NCBI RefSeq assembly: GCF_006715495.1
Contig: NZ_VFNI01000001.1
Coordinates: forward strand, 806,001 to 870,000
DNA length: 64,000 bases
From: Herbaspirillum sp. SJZ106
GTDB lineage: Bacteria > Pseudomonadota > Gammaproteobacteria > Burkholderiales > Burkholderiaceae_D
Direction of reading: 5' to 3'
Part shown: positions 27,084 through 37,550 of the stretch, piece by piece
Numbering within the stretch: position 1 is the first letter of the stretch
Layout of the letters: each line of letters begins with the position of its first letter
Position numbers and translations under genes: made by a program
The notes under the pieces: model-generated
What the model saw: the letters and a program-made list of their open reading frames with translations, nothing else
The model's database searches: none
Told to the model about the DNA's origin: nothing

Positions 27084-28154
27084 ATGAAGATTGCAATCCT
27101 GCCGGGTGACGGCATCGGTCCCGAAATCGTCGACCAGGCCGTGCGCGTCCTGAATTCGCTGGGCGAAAAGTTCGAGATGGAAACCGCACCGGTCGGCGGC
27201 GCCGGCTACGAGGCGCATGGACATCCGCTGCCGGACGGCACCCTCAAGCTGGCCAAGGAAGCCGACGCCATCCTGTTCGGCGCGGTGGGCGACTGGAAGT
27301 ACGACAAGCTCGAGCGCGCGCTGCGCCCGGAGCAGGCCATCCTGGGCCTGCGCAAGCACCTGCAGCTGTTCGCCAACTTCCGTCCGGCGATCTGCTATCC
27401 GGAACTGACCGGCGCCTCTTCGCTCAAGCCCGAGCTGGTGGCGAACCTCGATATCCTGATCGTGCGCGAACTCAACGGCGACATCTATTTCGGCCAGCCG
27501 CGCGGCATGCGCGAAGCGCCGGACGGCCCGTTCAAGGGCGCGCGCGAAGGATTCGATACAATGCGCTATTCCGAACCGGAAATCCGCCGCATCGCGCACG
27601 TCGCTTTCCAGGCTGCGGCCAAGCGCGGCAAGCGCCTGTGCAGCGTGGACAAGGCCAACGTGCTGGAAACCTTCCAGTTCTGGAAGGACATCGTGACCGA
27701 GGTCGGCAAGGAGTATCCGGAGGTCGAGCTGTCGCACATGTACGTTGACAATGCCGCGATGCAACTGGTCAAGGCGCCGAAGAACTTCGACGTGATCGTG
27801 ACCGGCAACATGTTCGGCGACATCCTGTCCGACGCCGCGGCCATGCTGACCGGCTCGATCGGCATGCTGCCCTCGGCCTCGCTGGACGCCAACAACAAGG
27901 GCCTGTACGAACCGTCGCACGGTTCGGCGCCGGACATCGCGGGCAAGGGCATCGCCAATCCGCTGGCGACCATCCTGTCGGCGGCGATGATGTTGCGTTT
28001 CTCGCTGAACAAGGCCCAACAGGCCGACCGTATCGAGAACGCGGTGAAGAAAGTGCTTGCGCAAGGCCTGCGCACCGCCGATATTTATGAAGCAGGCACC
28101 ACCAAGGTCAATACCCAGCAGATGGGCGAGGCCGTGGTCAAGGCGCTTGGCTAA
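27084..28154 (+). CDS. leuB: 3-isopropylmalate dehydrogenase
   Basis: An NAD-dependent oxidative decarboxylase of leucine synthesis. The 356-residue protein carries [18 protein letters not shown], the substrate-binding [14 protein letters not shown] with its Tyr, and [29 protein letters not shown] plus [18 protein letters not shown] with the metal-binding Asp residues. The start [10 protein letters not shown] follows GAAAAGAGAG. It lies 89 bp after leuD and 107 bp before asd. Confidence 0.97.
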   Translation: MKIAILPGDGIGPEIVDQAVRVLNSLGEKFEMETAPVGGAGYEAHGHPLPDGTLKLAKEADAILFGAVGDWKYDKLERALRPEQAILGLRKHLQLFANFRPAICYPELTGASSLKPELVANLDILIVRELNGDIYFGQPRGMREAPDGPFKGAREGFDTMRYSEPEIRRIAHVAFQAAAKRGKRLCSVDKANVLETFQFWKDIVTEVGKEYPEVELSHMYVDNAAMQLVKAPKNFDVIVTGNMFGDILSDAAAMLTGSIGMLPSASLDANNKGLYEPSHGSAPDIAGKGIANPLATILSAAMMLRFSLNKAQQADRIENAVKKVLAQGLRTADIYEAGTTKVNTQQMGEAVVKALG

Positions 28155-28162
28155 AGGACAAT

Positions 28163-28199
28163 CCCGCCGCAAGGCGGGTTGCTCGCCGGATGGTCCGGC
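28163..28199 (+). terminator. Two adjacent hairpins between leuB and asd
   Basis: CCCGCC-GCAA-GGCGGG at 28163-28178 and GCCGGA-TGG-TCCGGC at 28185-28199. Both are GC-rich but weak in following T residues; they may be a leaky terminator. Confidence 0.45.
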
Positions 28200-28261
28200 A
28201 AATGTGTTCAATCGACGTTGATAACCATGGAAGTTCTAGGATTTACTAATAGGGAAAGATG

Positions 28262-29374
28262 ATGAAACTGGTTGGTTTGGTTGGCTGGCGTGGAATGGTG
28301 GGTTCGGTCCTGATGCAACGCATGCAGGACGAGGGTGATTTCGATCACATCGAACCGGTATTTTTCTCGACCTCGAATGCAGGCGGCAAAGCGCCGTCGT
28401 TCGCCAAAACGGCAACGACGCTGAAAGACGCCAACAGCATTGAAGAGCTGAAAAAATGCGACATCATTATTACCGCGCAGGGCGGCGACTACACCACCGA
28501 GATCTTCCCCAAGCTGCGCGCGGCCGGCTGGGACGGTTATTGGATCGATGCGGCGTCGACCCTGCGCATGAAGGATGATGCGGTGATCGTGCTGGATCCG
28601 GTCAACAACAATGTGATCAAGGACGCGCTGGCCAAGGGCGTCAAGAATTACATCGGCGGCAACTGCACCAACTCCATCCTGCTGATGGGCGTGGGCGGCC
28701 TGTTCAAGGAAGGTTTGGTCGAGTGGGTCAGTTCCATGACCTACCAGGCCGCTTCCGGCGGCGGTGCCAACCATATGCGCGAGCTGTTGAAGGGCATGGG
28801 CGTGATCAACGCGGCAGTGGCCGATGAACTGGCCACGCCGTCGTCGGCGATCCTGGACATCGACCGCAAGGTCGCCAAGACCATCCGCGAAGACGTGCCG
28901 ACCGAGTTTTTCGGCGCGCCGCTGGCCGGCGGCCTGATCCCCTGGATCGACGCGCAGCTGGAAAACGGCCAGTCCAAGGAAGAGTGGAAGGGCCAGGCCG
29001 AAGTCAACAAGATCCTCGGCAACGAGAAGATCATCCCGGTCGACGGCCTGTGCGTGCGTATCGGCGCGATGCGTTGCCACAGCCTGGCGCTGACCATCAA
29101 GCTGAAGCGCGACCTGCCGCTGTCGGAAATCGAATCGATCATCCGCGCCGGCAACCAGTGGGTGAAATGGGTGCCGAACGAGCGTCCGGTCACGGTCAAG
29201 GAACTGACTCCGGCGGCCATCACCGGCGGCCTGGAAATCGGCGTGGGCCGCGTGCGCAAGCTCAACCAGGGGCCGGAATACATCTCGGCCTTCGTGATCG
29301 GCGACCAACTGCTGTGGGGCGCGGCCGAACCGCTGCGCCGCATGTTGCGCATCATCCTGGGCAACCTGAACTAG
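28262..29374 (+). CDS. asd: Aspartate-semialdehyde dehydrogenase
   Basis: Converts aspartyl phosphate to aspartate semialdehyde, feeding lysine, diaminopimelate, threonine and methionine. The 370-residue protein begins [21 protein letters not shown], the gammaproteobacterial-type N-terminus. The nucleophile Cys135 sits in [12 protein letters not shown] at the same position as in the E. coli enzyme, and RIGAMRCHS supplies the catalytic His. Two adjacent ATGs occur; the second is chosen because its spacing from AGGGA (6 nt) is better than that of the first (3 nt). It connects to dapA at 51.2 kb and metZ at 42.3 kb. A strong terminator follows at 29474. Confidence 0.97.
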   Translation: MKLVGLVGWRGMVGSVLMQRMQDEGDFDHIEPVFFSTSNAGGKAPSFAKTATTLKDANSIEELKKCDIIITAQGGDYTTEIFPKLRAAGWDGYWIDAASTLRMKDDAVIVLDPVNNNVIKDALAKGVKNYIGGNCTNSILLMGVGGLFKEGLVEWVSSMTYQAASGGGANHMRELLKGMGVINAAVADELATPSSAILDIDRKVAKTIREDVPTEFFGAPLAGGLIPWIDAQLENGQSKEEWKGQAEVNKILGNEKIIPVDGLCVRIGAMRCHSLALTIKLKRDLPLSEIESIIRAGNQWVKWVPNERPVTVKELTPAAITGGLEIGVGRVRKLNQGPEYISAFVIGDQLLWGAAEPLRRMLRIILGNLN

Positions 29375-29892
29375 GTTTGCCCGGCAGTCGGCCGGATAGG
29401 CGGGTTTGATGCGTTTAGGGCCTGGTAACAGGCCCTGGGGCTTGCCTACATCGTTGTCAGTCTGCAACAATAGCCCGCCAGTGACCATGCAAGTGGTGAC
29501 TGGCGGGTTTTTCTCGTCTTGAGAACTTGGTTACACTTGCGGGTGTAAGTTCTTGATGATAAGTTGAAAATCTAAATTCATTTCATGAAAGCCAACAAAA
29601 TGTGGCTGGCATGCCGGCGGGATGGCCCAGTAAAGATCGCTGGCGCCATTGCTGATGCGGGCAAGCCAACAGGCTGAATTTGCTGGAGTTGATGAAATGG
29701 GTCTGAAGCCTGACTCTTCGCCCCCTGCGAGAGGCATGCTCCCCGGTGGGGCTGCCGATGGGTACAGAGCAGAGCCGGAACCGGCGCAACATCCGGGATC
29801 CGGGCGTCAACATGCACCAATCACCGCTTCCATTTGATTGAACAAGAGCGTGACGGGTTCTTAGCGGAACGTTTCTCTACGCCATATAAAAC
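29375..29892. other. 518-bp intergenic region upstream of fimV
   Basis: No gene is supportable. It contains a perfect hairpin GGGCCTG-GTAA-CAGGCCC at 29418-29435, the terminator at 29474, and an inverted repeat TTACAC-6 bp-GTGTAA at 29531-29548 nested in AGAAC/GTTCT. About 250 bp of moderate GC with short, unconvincing open frames follows. The fimV promoter should lie here, but I cannot place it. No good ribosome site precedes fimV. Confidence 0.6.
29474..29512 (+). terminator. Strong intrinsic terminator after asd
   Basis: Arms CCCGCCAGT and ACTGGCGGG, extended past one mismatch by four more pairs, close on a 6-nt loop and are followed by TTTTT. It ends the leu-asd block. Confidence 0.88.
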
Positions 29893-32466
29893 ATGCCTCT
29901 GAATACAAACAAGACGCTCCCCCTGTCACAGATCAAGAAACTCAGCGCCGCGCTGGCATTGGCGCTGGCCATCCCGCTGGGCGCGCATGCCGCCGGCCTG
30001 GGCAAGCTGACCGTGCTGTCTTCCCTGGGCCAGCCGCTGCGCGCCGAGATCGAAGTCACCTCGGTGGGCGCCGACGAGGCGGACAAGCTTTCGGCCAAGC
30101 TGGCGTCGGCCGAGGCATTCAGCCGCGCCAACGTCGATTACAACCCCATCCTGTCGTCGCTGAGTTTCGCTGTCGAACAGCGCCAGGGACGCCATTTCAT
30201 TCGCATCAGCTCGTCGCAGCCGGTCAGCGAGCCGTTTGTCGACCTGTTGCTGGAACTGTCGGCCGGCAATTCGAAACTGGTGCGCGAATACACCTTCCTG
30301 CTCGACCCCGCCGACAGCAAGACGCCGCGCAATGCCCAGGTCGCGCCGTTGACGCCGGGCGCGACGGCCGCCAAGGCTGAATCGACGCCAGCGGCTGCAT
30401 CCGAGGCGCCGTCCCCGGCGTTGCAGCAGGTAGTGCCTGCCCGGCCGGCGCCGACGACAGTGGCTGCCGAGGCAACGCCGGCGCCAGCGGCGCGCGCGCA
30501 GATTCCGGCCAGCGGCGAAGAGCCCGCGACCACGATTGTCCAGCGTCCGGCCCCATCGGCATTGGCCGAAGAATTGATCCGTCGCCAGCAAGCATCCCCG
30601 GCCGCTACGCCTGAGTCTGCCAGCCCCGGGGCCGTGCCGGTGGCGGCAGGGCAGGCGGCGTCGGGCGAAGTGGCGCGGCCTGCGGCGGGCAAGGCAGCGG
30701 AGTACCGTGTCAAGCAGGGCGACACCCTGGCCGGCATCGCCTTGCGCAACAAGCAGGCCAACGTCTCGCTGGATCAGATGCTGATCGCGCTGTACCGCGC
30801 CAACCCTGACGCATTCATGGGCAATAACATCAACCGCCTGCGGGCCGGCCACATCCTGGCGCTCCCCGACCAGCCGACGGCGTCGGCAGTCGACCAGGAT
30901 GAAGCGCATGGCATGGTGGTGGCGCAAGCGCAGGATTTCAACGCCTACCGCAACAAGCTGGCCGCGCAGGTCGCCAACGCACCCGCCGGCAAGCCTGGCG
31001 CCGACCGCCGCAGCGCAGGCGGCAAGATCACTACCCGGGTGGAGGAGCGTTCCGGCACAGCGTCCGCCAAAGACCGGCTGGAACTGTCGCGCGCCAACGG
31101 CGGCAAGGGCAATACCGGCAATGCCGGTTCGGCCGAAGAGAAGGCGGCGGCCGAGCGCGCGCTGTCCGAGGCCAATGACCGCGTCAAGGAGCTTGAGAAG
31201 AACGTCAGCGATCTCCAGAAGCTGCTGGAAATGAAGAACAAGGCCATCGCCGACCTGAGCGAGCAGCAGAAGCCGGCCGATGCCGCCCAGGCCGCGCCGG
31301 CACCGGATGCCGCCAAGCCTGGCGAGAAACCGGCCGAGCCCGAGGCGGCGCCGGCTCCGGCCGCCCCTGCGCCGGCAACGCCAGCCGTCCCGGCGCCTGC
31401 CAAGCCGGAGTCCAAGTCCGGCTTCATCGACAGCGTGCGGGAGAACCCGTACATCCTCGCGGGTGTCGGCGGCGCTGCCGCGCTGCTGGTCGCGGCATTG
31501 GGCGTGGTTGGCCTGCGCCGCCGCAAGAAAAAGGCGGAAGAGCCCGCGGCGGAAGACGCCGCGGAGCCTGAGCCTGCGTCTGCCCCCCCGGCGGCGGCAA
31601 CTGCGGCCGTAGCTGAGGCCGATGCTGCTGTCGATGCCGAGCCCGTGCCGCCAGCCGCGGCAGAAGAACCGGCGGCGGAAGCGGCGCCGGCCGAGGAGGA
31701 AGGCCCGGTCGATCCGATCGCCGAGGCTGACATGTACATCGCTTACGGCCGCGACGAACAGGCCGAGGATATCCTCAAGCTGGCCTTGCAGACCCAACCC
31801 GAACGCCAGGCGCTGCATTCCAAGCTGCTGGAAATCTACGCCAAGCGCCAGGACGTGGACAGTTTCAACAAGGTCGCCCTCGACCTGCATCAACTGAGCG
31901 GCGGCCTGAATGAGGCATGGGTCAAGGCCGCCAGCCTGGGCATCGTGCTCGATCCGACCAATCCCCTGTACGGCGGCACGCCCGAAGCGCCGGCAGCGCC
32001 CGAGCCGGAAGAGCCGGGCATGGAGTTCGACCTGAGCGACTTCAAGGGCGCCGAGATCCAGCCATCCGCGGCCATGCCGGCGGTCGACCTGGGCAAGGAT
32101 ATCGATTTCGATCTGGACTTGGAGAATGGCGCCAAGCCGGACGACAACGAACCGATCCTGCCCGCATCGACTTCCGCCTCATCCTTGCTCGACAGCGGCG
32201 ATGATGCCAAGCCGGCCATGAGCCTGGCCGACCTCGACCTGGATTTGCCGGCCGAGCCCCCGGCGCCGCCGCCGTCGGCCAACCTGCTGGAAGAGGATGA
32301 AGAATCGGCTTTCGAGGCGGAAATGACCACCAAGCTGGATCTGGCCGCTGCGTACCAGGAGATCGGCGACAAGGAAGGCGCGCGCGAATTGCTCGAAGAA
32401 GTCACGCGCGGCGGCAACGACGCCCAGGTGGCGCGGGCCAAGGACATGCTGTCGAAACTGGCCTGA
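29893..32466 (+). CDS. fimV: FimV-like peptidoglycan-binding polarity protein
   Basis: An 857-residue inner-membrane protein. Residues 1-36 are a signal peptide, followed by the FimV N-terminal domain (LTVLSSLGQPLRAEIEVTS). A LysM domain lies near residues 271-325 (YRVKQGDTLAGIALRN), then a coiled coil with Leu-Glu-Lys heptads (about 415-460). A membrane segment follows near 517-540, then an acidic Ala/Pro-rich cytoplasmic region with TPR-like repeats and the C-terminal FimV motif (TKLDLAAAYQEIGDKEGARELLEEV). In Pseudomonas FimV organises the cell pole and type IV pili, binding peptidoglycan by LysM. The gene heads the truA-trp block and ends with a terminator, so it is probably its own unit. 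Confidence 0.93.
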   Translation: MPLNTNKTLPLSQIKKLSAALALALAIPLGAHAAGLGKLTVLSSLGQPLRAEIEVTSVGADEADKLSAKLASAEAFSRANVDYNPILSSLSFAVEQRQGRHFIRISSSQPVSEPFVDLLLELSAGNSKLVREYTFLLDPADSKTPRNAQVAPLTPGATAAKAESTPAAASEAPSPALQQVVPARPAPTTVAAEATPAPAARAQIPASGEEPATTIVQRPAPSALAEELIRRQQASPAATPESASPGAVPVAAGQAASGEVARPAAGKAAEYRVKQGDTLAGIALRNKQANVSLDQMLIALYRANPDAFMGNNINRLRAGHILALPDQPTASAVDQDEAHGMVVAQAQDFNAYRNKLAAQVANAPAGKPGADRRSAGGKITTRVEERSGTASAKDRLELSRANGGKGNTGNAGSAEEKAAAERALSEANDRVKELEKNVSDLQKLLEMKNKAIADLSEQQKPADAAQAAPAPDAAKPGEKPAEPEAAPAPAAPAPATPAVPAPAKPESKSGFIDSVRENPYILAGVGGAAALLVAALGVVGLRRRKKKAEEPAAEDAAEPEPASAPPAAATAAVAEADAAVDAEPVPPAAAEEPAAEAAPAEEEGPVDPIAEADMYIAYGRDEQAEDILKLALQTQPERQALHSKLLEIYAKRQDVDSFNKVALDLHQLSGGLNEAWVKAASLGIVLDPTNPLYGGTPEAPAAPEPEEPGMEFDLSDFKGAEIQPSAAMPAVDLGKDIDFDLDLENGAKPDDNEPILPASTSASSLLDSGDDAKPAMSLADLDLDLPAEPPAPPPSANLLEEDEESAFEAEMTTKLDLAAAYQEIGDKEGARELLEEVTRGGNDAQVARAKDMLSKLA

Positions 32467-32498
32467 ACGCATCGAGCGATTACAATAGCTCCATCTCG

Positions 32499-32531
32499 CG
32501 GGCGCCTCGCATGAGGTGCCCGTTTGTTTTT
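32499..32531 (+). terminator. Intrinsic terminator after fimV
   Basis: Arms CGGGCGCCTC and GAGGTGCCCG (one G-U pair) enclose GCAT and are followed by TTTGTTTTT. Confidence 0.88.
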
Positions 32532-32559
32532 GTGGTCCCGCATAGCGGGGCCGCATGCG

Positions 32560-32595
32560 TGCAATACATGCAATACATGTAATACGTGCAATACA
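32560..32595 (+). repeat. Four 9-bp tandem repeats ahead of truA
   Basis: Units TGCAATACA, TGCAATACA, TGTAATACG and TGCAATACA run head to tail and end 10 bp before the truA ATG. Nine is a multiple of three, so copy number changes would keep the frame if it is translated. From an ATG at 32555, preceded by GCGGGG, it encodes a repeated Ala/Val-Ile-His/Arg. Confidence 0.75.
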
Positions 32596-32605
32596 CACCA
32601 AGGCA

Positions 32606-33523
32606 ATGACAGATACATCAGGACAATCGGGCGCGGCGGCAGAACAGGGCGCAGGCCTGCGCCGCGTGGCGCTGGGCGTGCAATACGACGGCTCGCAATG
32701 GCAGGGCTGGCAGACCCAGCCGCACCGCCAGACGGTGCAGGACCAGCTGGAAGCCGCCCTGGAGCGTTTCACCCTGCAGCGCATCGCCACTACCTGCGCC
32801 GGCCGTACCGACTCGGGCGTGCATGCGCTGGAGCAGGTGGTGCATTTCGACACGGCCATCGCGCGCGACCTGTTCTCATGGGTACGCGGCACCAATGCCT
32901 TCTTGCCGCCGAGCATTGCCGTGCGCTGGGCTTGCGAACTGCCTTATGTGGACGATGCCGCCATTGCCGCCTTGGCCGCGCAGACGGAAGAGGCGCACGG
33001 CGCCGGCCGCACCGCCATGCCGGCGCAATTCGGTTTCCACGCACGCTTTTCCGCGGTGGCGCGCACGTATCACTATGTGCTGTACAACCATCCGGTGCGC
33101 TCGCCGCTGCTGGCCGGCAAGGCCGGCTGGACCTTCCGTCCGCTGGATGCCGAACGCATGCACCGGGCCGCGCAGCACCTGATCGGCGAGCACGACTTCA
33201 CCAGTTTTCGCGCGGTCGAATGCCAGGCCAAGTCGCCGGTGCGGCAGATGGAAAGCATCACCGTGCGCCGCCACGGCGATATGATCGTATTCACCTTGAA
33301 GGCCAATGCCTTCCTGCACCACATGGTGCGCAACATCGTCGGTTCGCTGATCTTCGTGGGCAACGGCAATCAGCCGCCGGAATGGATCGCCCAGGTGCTG
33401 GCCCAGCGCGACCGCAGCCGCGCCGCGCCGACCTTCATGCCGGACGGCTTGTATCTGGCGCGCGTCGACTATCCCGACACCTGGGCCCTGCCGCAGGAAG
33501 CGCGCGCCTGGCCCTGGTTGTAG
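32606..33523 (+). CDS. truA: tRNA pseudouridine(38-40) synthase
   Basis: Isomerises uridines 38-40 in the tRNA anticodon stem. The 305-residue protein has the catalytic Asp69 in [12 protein letters not shown] and the family segments [16 protein letters not shown] and [17 protein letters not shown]. The chosen start MTDTSGQ has a close AAGG only 2 nt upstream. An in-frame ATG at 32555, with GCGGGG before it, would add 17 residues encoded by the 9-bp repeats. The first 18 residues of the shorter form are already outside the conserved fold, so either start is possible. It is followed by trpF after 52 bp, an order common in this group. Confidence 0.93.
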   Translation: MTDTSGQSGAAAEQGAGLRRVALGVQYDGSQWQGWQTQPHRQTVQDQLEAALERFTLQRIATTCAGRTDSGVHALEQVVHFDTAIARDLFSWVRGTNAFLPPSIAVRWACELPYVDDAAIAALAAQTEEAHGAGRTAMPAQFGFHARFSAVARTYHYVLYNHPVRSPLLAGKAGWTFRPLDAERMHRAAQHLIGEHDFTSFRAVECQAKSPVRQMESITVRRHGDMIVFTLKANAFLHHMVRNIVGSLIFVGNGNQPPEWIAQVLAQRDRSRAAPTFMPDGLYLARVDYPDTWALPQEARAWPWL

Positions 33524-33575
33524 CGGCGACACCCCAGCCCATGAACAACCGATAACTATCGCAGGTGCCATTGCC

Positions 33576-34244
33576 ATGACCCACCGTACCCGAATCAAGA
33601 TCTGCGGCCTGACCCGCAAGGAAGACGTCGCCGCCGCCGTGGCCAGCGGGGCCGATGCCGTCGGTTTCGTGTTCTACCCCAAGAGTCCGCGTTATGTGAC
33701 CGCGCAGCAGGCCGCCGAACTGGCCGCCGGCGTGCCGCCGTTCGTCAGCACGGTCGGGCTGTTCGTCAACCCGAGCGTCGAAGAGGTGAGGGCAGTGCTG
33801 GCGCAGGTGCCGTTGACGCTGTTGCAATTCCACGGCGACGAGACGCCGCAGCAATGCGCGGCTATCGCCGCCGCCGTGGTGCGCCCCTTCATGCGCGCCG
33901 CGCGCATCGGAAGCGCTACGCAGCCTGCTGATTTGCTAGAATACGAGCTTCAATATCGCTCTGCCAGCCCGTTCTTCAACGGCTTGCTGCTCGACACCCT
34001 GGTCGAGCAATATGGCGGCAGCGGAAAGGTCTTCGATTGGTCAGTCATTCCAAAAGAACTCGCGCCTCGGGCCGTTTTAAGTGGTGGCTTGAGCGTGCAC
34101 AACGCCACTGAGGCGGTGGCTGGCGTTCGTCCCTATGCGGTCGACATCAGCAGCGGTGTCGAAGCCGCCAAGGGCATCAAGGATGCCGCCAGGATTGCCG
34201 CCTTCATACAAGCGGTTCGCCTGGCGGATGCTACGCAAGCGTAG
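33576..34244 (+). CDS. trpF: Phosphoribosylanthranilate isomerase
   Basis: An (beta/alpha)8 enzyme of tryptophan synthesis that rearranges PRA to CdRP. The 222-residue protein starts [18 protein letters not shown], with the catalytic general base Cys10, and later has the general-acid Asp region ([19 protein letters not shown]). The phosphate-binding SGGLSVHNA and [15 protein letters not shown] segments are present. TrpB begins 25 bp after, so the two are co-transcribed. TrpF is separate from TrpC here, as is usual in betaproteobacteria. Confidence 0.96.
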   Translation: MTHRTRIKICGLTRKEDVAAAVASGADAVGFVFYPKSPRYVTAQQAAELAAGVPPFVSTVGLFVNPSVEEVRAVLAQVPLTLLQFHGDETPQQCAAIAAAVVRPFMRAARIGSATQPADLLEYELQYRSASPFFNGLLLDTLVEQYGGSGKVFDWSVIPKELAPRAVLSGGLSVHNATEAVAGVRPYAVDISSGVEAAKGIKDAARIAAFIQAVRLADATQA

Positions 34245-34269
34245 CGCGCAACCTGTACAGAGGATTTCC

Positions 34270-35529
<1,260 letters not shown>

Positions 35530-35612
35530 GCCCCGGCCGGATGCCTCACGTGGCCCGGCCGGCCCTGCCGTCCGGGCATGCAGCCTGAACAACCACGGAA
35601 CACGCAAAGACC

Positions 35613-36410
35613 ATGTCCAGAATCCAACCGACTTTCTCCAAGCTGGCCGAGCAGAAGCGCAAGGCCCTGATTACCTTCATCACCGCCGGCGACCCGGCGC
35701 CGGAACTGACCGTGCCGCTGATGCACGCGCTGGTGGCCGGCGGCGTCGACATCCTCGAACTGGGCGTGCCGTTCTCCGACCCGATGGCCGAGGGCCCGGT
35801 GATCCAGCGCGCCTGCGAGCGCGCCCTGAAGTTCAACGTCAGCACCCGCGACGTGCTCGGCTATGTGCGCCAATTCCGCCAGACCAACAGCCATACCCCG
35901 GTGGTGCTGATGGGCTACGCCAACCCGATCGAGCGCTTTGGCATCGATGCCTTCATCGCGGCCGCCAGGGAGGCGGGCGTGGACGGCACCATCGTGGTCG
36001 ACTATCCGCCGGAAGAGTGCGAAGAGTTTGCGCAGAAGATGCAGGCCAACGGCATGGATCCGATCTTCCTGCTGGCGCCGACCTCGACCGAGGAGCGCAT
36101 CCGCCAGGTGGCCAAGGTCAGCAGCGGCTTTTCATACTACGTGTCGCTCAAGGGCGTGACCGGCGCCGGCCATATCGACACGGCCGAAGTGGCCGAACGC
36201 ATCGCCGCCATCCGCCAGCACGTCAAGCTGCCGATCGGCGTGGGCTTTGGCATCCGCGACGGCGCTACCGCGAAAGCGGTGGGCGCGGCGGCGGACGCGG
36301 TGGTGATCGGCAGCCGCATCATCTCGGAACTGGAAAACACGCCGCCCAACAAGGCATGCGAAGCGGTGCAGGCCTTCGTGGCCGATATCCGCCGGGCGCT
36401 GGACAGCTGA
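35613..36410 (+). CDS. trpA: Tryptophan synthase alpha subunit
   Basis: Releases indole from indole-3-glycerol phosphate for channeling to TrpB. The 265-residue protein aligns without gaps with the E. coli N-terminus. Glu49 is present in [12 protein letters not shown], but the position of the catalytic Asp60 is Glu here (PMAEGP, codon GAG). The phosphate-binding GFGIRDG and VIGSRI segments are intact. The change is conservative and the rest of the gene looks under normal selection, so it is probably active. The trp unit ends with a strong terminator at 36443. Confidence 0.96.
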   Translation: MSRIQPTFSKLAEQKRKALITFITAGDPAPELTVPLMHALVAGGVDILELGVPFSDPMAEGPVIQRACERALKFNVSTRDVLGYVRQFRQTNSHTPVVLMGYANPIERFGIDAFIAAAREAGVDGTIVVDYPPEECEEFAQKMQANGMDPIFLLAPTSTEERIRQVAKVSSGFSYYVSLKGVTGAGHIDTAEVAERIAAIRQHVKLPIGVGFGIRDGATAKAVGAAADAVVIGSRIISELENTPPNKACEAVQAFVADIRRALDS

Positions 36411-36442
36411 GACGGCCGGCATTGCCGTGCGGCATGAAAAAC

Positions 36443-36476
36443 GCCTCCGGTTTGCCTCCGGAGGCTTTCTTTTTTG
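36443..36476 (+). terminator. Intrinsic terminator of the truA-trp unit
   Basis: Perfect arms GCCTCCGG and CCGGAGGC with a 7-nt loop are followed by TTTCTTTTTT. Confidence 0.9.
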
Positions 36477-36593
36477 GCAACCCTGCCGGGCCGGATGCCC
36501 CGGAAAGGCCCTCCGGCCAGCCTTGCCTGGCTTTACGTGCGTCGTTGGCGGCCTCTGGTACAATGCGCCACCGGAAATTTGAAAGAGGACTCT

Positions 36594-37463
36594 ATGAGCT
36601 GGCTCGAGAAGTTATTGCCACCCCAGATTCAACGCGGCTCCACCAGCCGCAAGGCTATCCCGGAAGGCCTGTGGGTCAAGTGCCCCTCCTGCGAAGCAGT
36701 GCTTTACCGTACCGACCTGGAGTCCAATCTCCACGTCTGCCCCAAGTGCAGCCACCATATGCGCATCCGCGCCCGCGCTCGTCTCGATGCCCTGCTCGAC
36801 GAAGGCGGCCGCTATGAGATCGGCCAGGAGGCGCTGCCGGTCGACACCCTCAAGTTCAAGGACAGCAAGAAGTACCCCGACCGTCTCAAGGACGCCATGG
36901 AATCCACCGGCGAAACCGATGCCATGGTGGTCATGGGCGGCGCGATCATGACCCTGCCGGTTGTGGTGGCGTGCTTCGAATTCGAATTCATGGGCGGCTC
37001 CATGGGCTCGGTGGTCGGCGAGCGCTTCACCCGCGGCGCCCAGGCGGCGCTGGAGCAGAAAGTGCCGTTCATCTGCATCACCGCCACCGGCGGCGCGCGC
37101 ATGCAGGAAGGCCTGCTGTCGCTGATGCAGATGGCCAAGACCACTGCCATGCTGACCAAGTTGTCGGAAAAGAAACTGCCGTTCATCAGCGTGCTGACCG
37201 ACCCCACCATGGGCGGCGTGTCGGCCTCGTTCGCCTTCATGGGCGACGTGGTGATGGCCGAGCCCCGTGCGCTGATCGGCTTTGCCGGCCCGCGCGTGAT
37301 CGAGAACACGGTGCGCGAGAAACTGCCGGAAGGCTTCCAGCGCGCCGAATTCCTGGTGACCAAGGGCGCCATCGACATGATCGTCGACCGCCGCCAGATG
37401 CGCGAGGAAATCGCCCATTTGCTGGCCCTGCTGCAAAACCAGGCGGCCGAAACCATTTCCTGA
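36594..37463 (+). CDS. accD: Acetyl-CoA carboxylase carboxyltransferase beta subunit
   Basis: The zinc-bearing subunit of the carboxyltransferase half of acetyl-CoA carboxylase, the first step of fatty-acid synthesis. The 289-residue protein has the zinc finger Cys30, Cys33, Cys49 and Cys52, then the crotonase-like core with [23 protein letters not shown] and [15 protein letters not shown]. The start [10 protein letters not shown] is family-typical. It has GAAAGAGGAC upstream. A TACAAT hexamer near 36559 is a possible -10 with no good -35. A strong terminator separates it from folC. Confidence 0.97.
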   Translation: MSWLEKLLPPQIQRGSTSRKAIPEGLWVKCPSCEAVLYRTDLESNLHVCPKCSHHMRIRARARLDALLDEGGRYEIGQEALPVDTLKFKDSKKYPDRLKDAMESTGETDAMVVMGGAIMTLPVVVACFEFEFMGGSMGSVVGERFTRGAQAALEQKVPFICITATGGARMQEGLLSLMQMAKTTAMLTKLSEKKLPFISVLTDPTMGGVSASFAFMGDVVMAEPRALIGFAGPRVIENTVREKLPEGFQRAEFLVTKGAIDMIVDRRQMREEIAHLLALLQNQAAETIS

Positions 37464-37480
37464 TACGCGGTATACTTCAG

Positions 37481-37520
37481 GCCCGGATTTGCTGGACAGC
37501 AAATCCGGGCTTTGTTTTTT
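37481..37520 (+). terminator. Strong intrinsic terminator after accD
   Basis: Perfect 14-bp arms GCCCGGATTTGCTG and CAGCAAATCCGGGC around GA are followed by TTTGTTTTTT. Confidence 0.92.
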
Positions 37521-37550
37521 GCAGATTTGTTTTTTCCATCGAGCGGCGCC

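Noticed and set aside
29531-29820. Overlapping leftward open frames upstream of fimV
   Set aside because: All are under 81 codons, lack ribosome sites and look like random translations of non-coding DNA.
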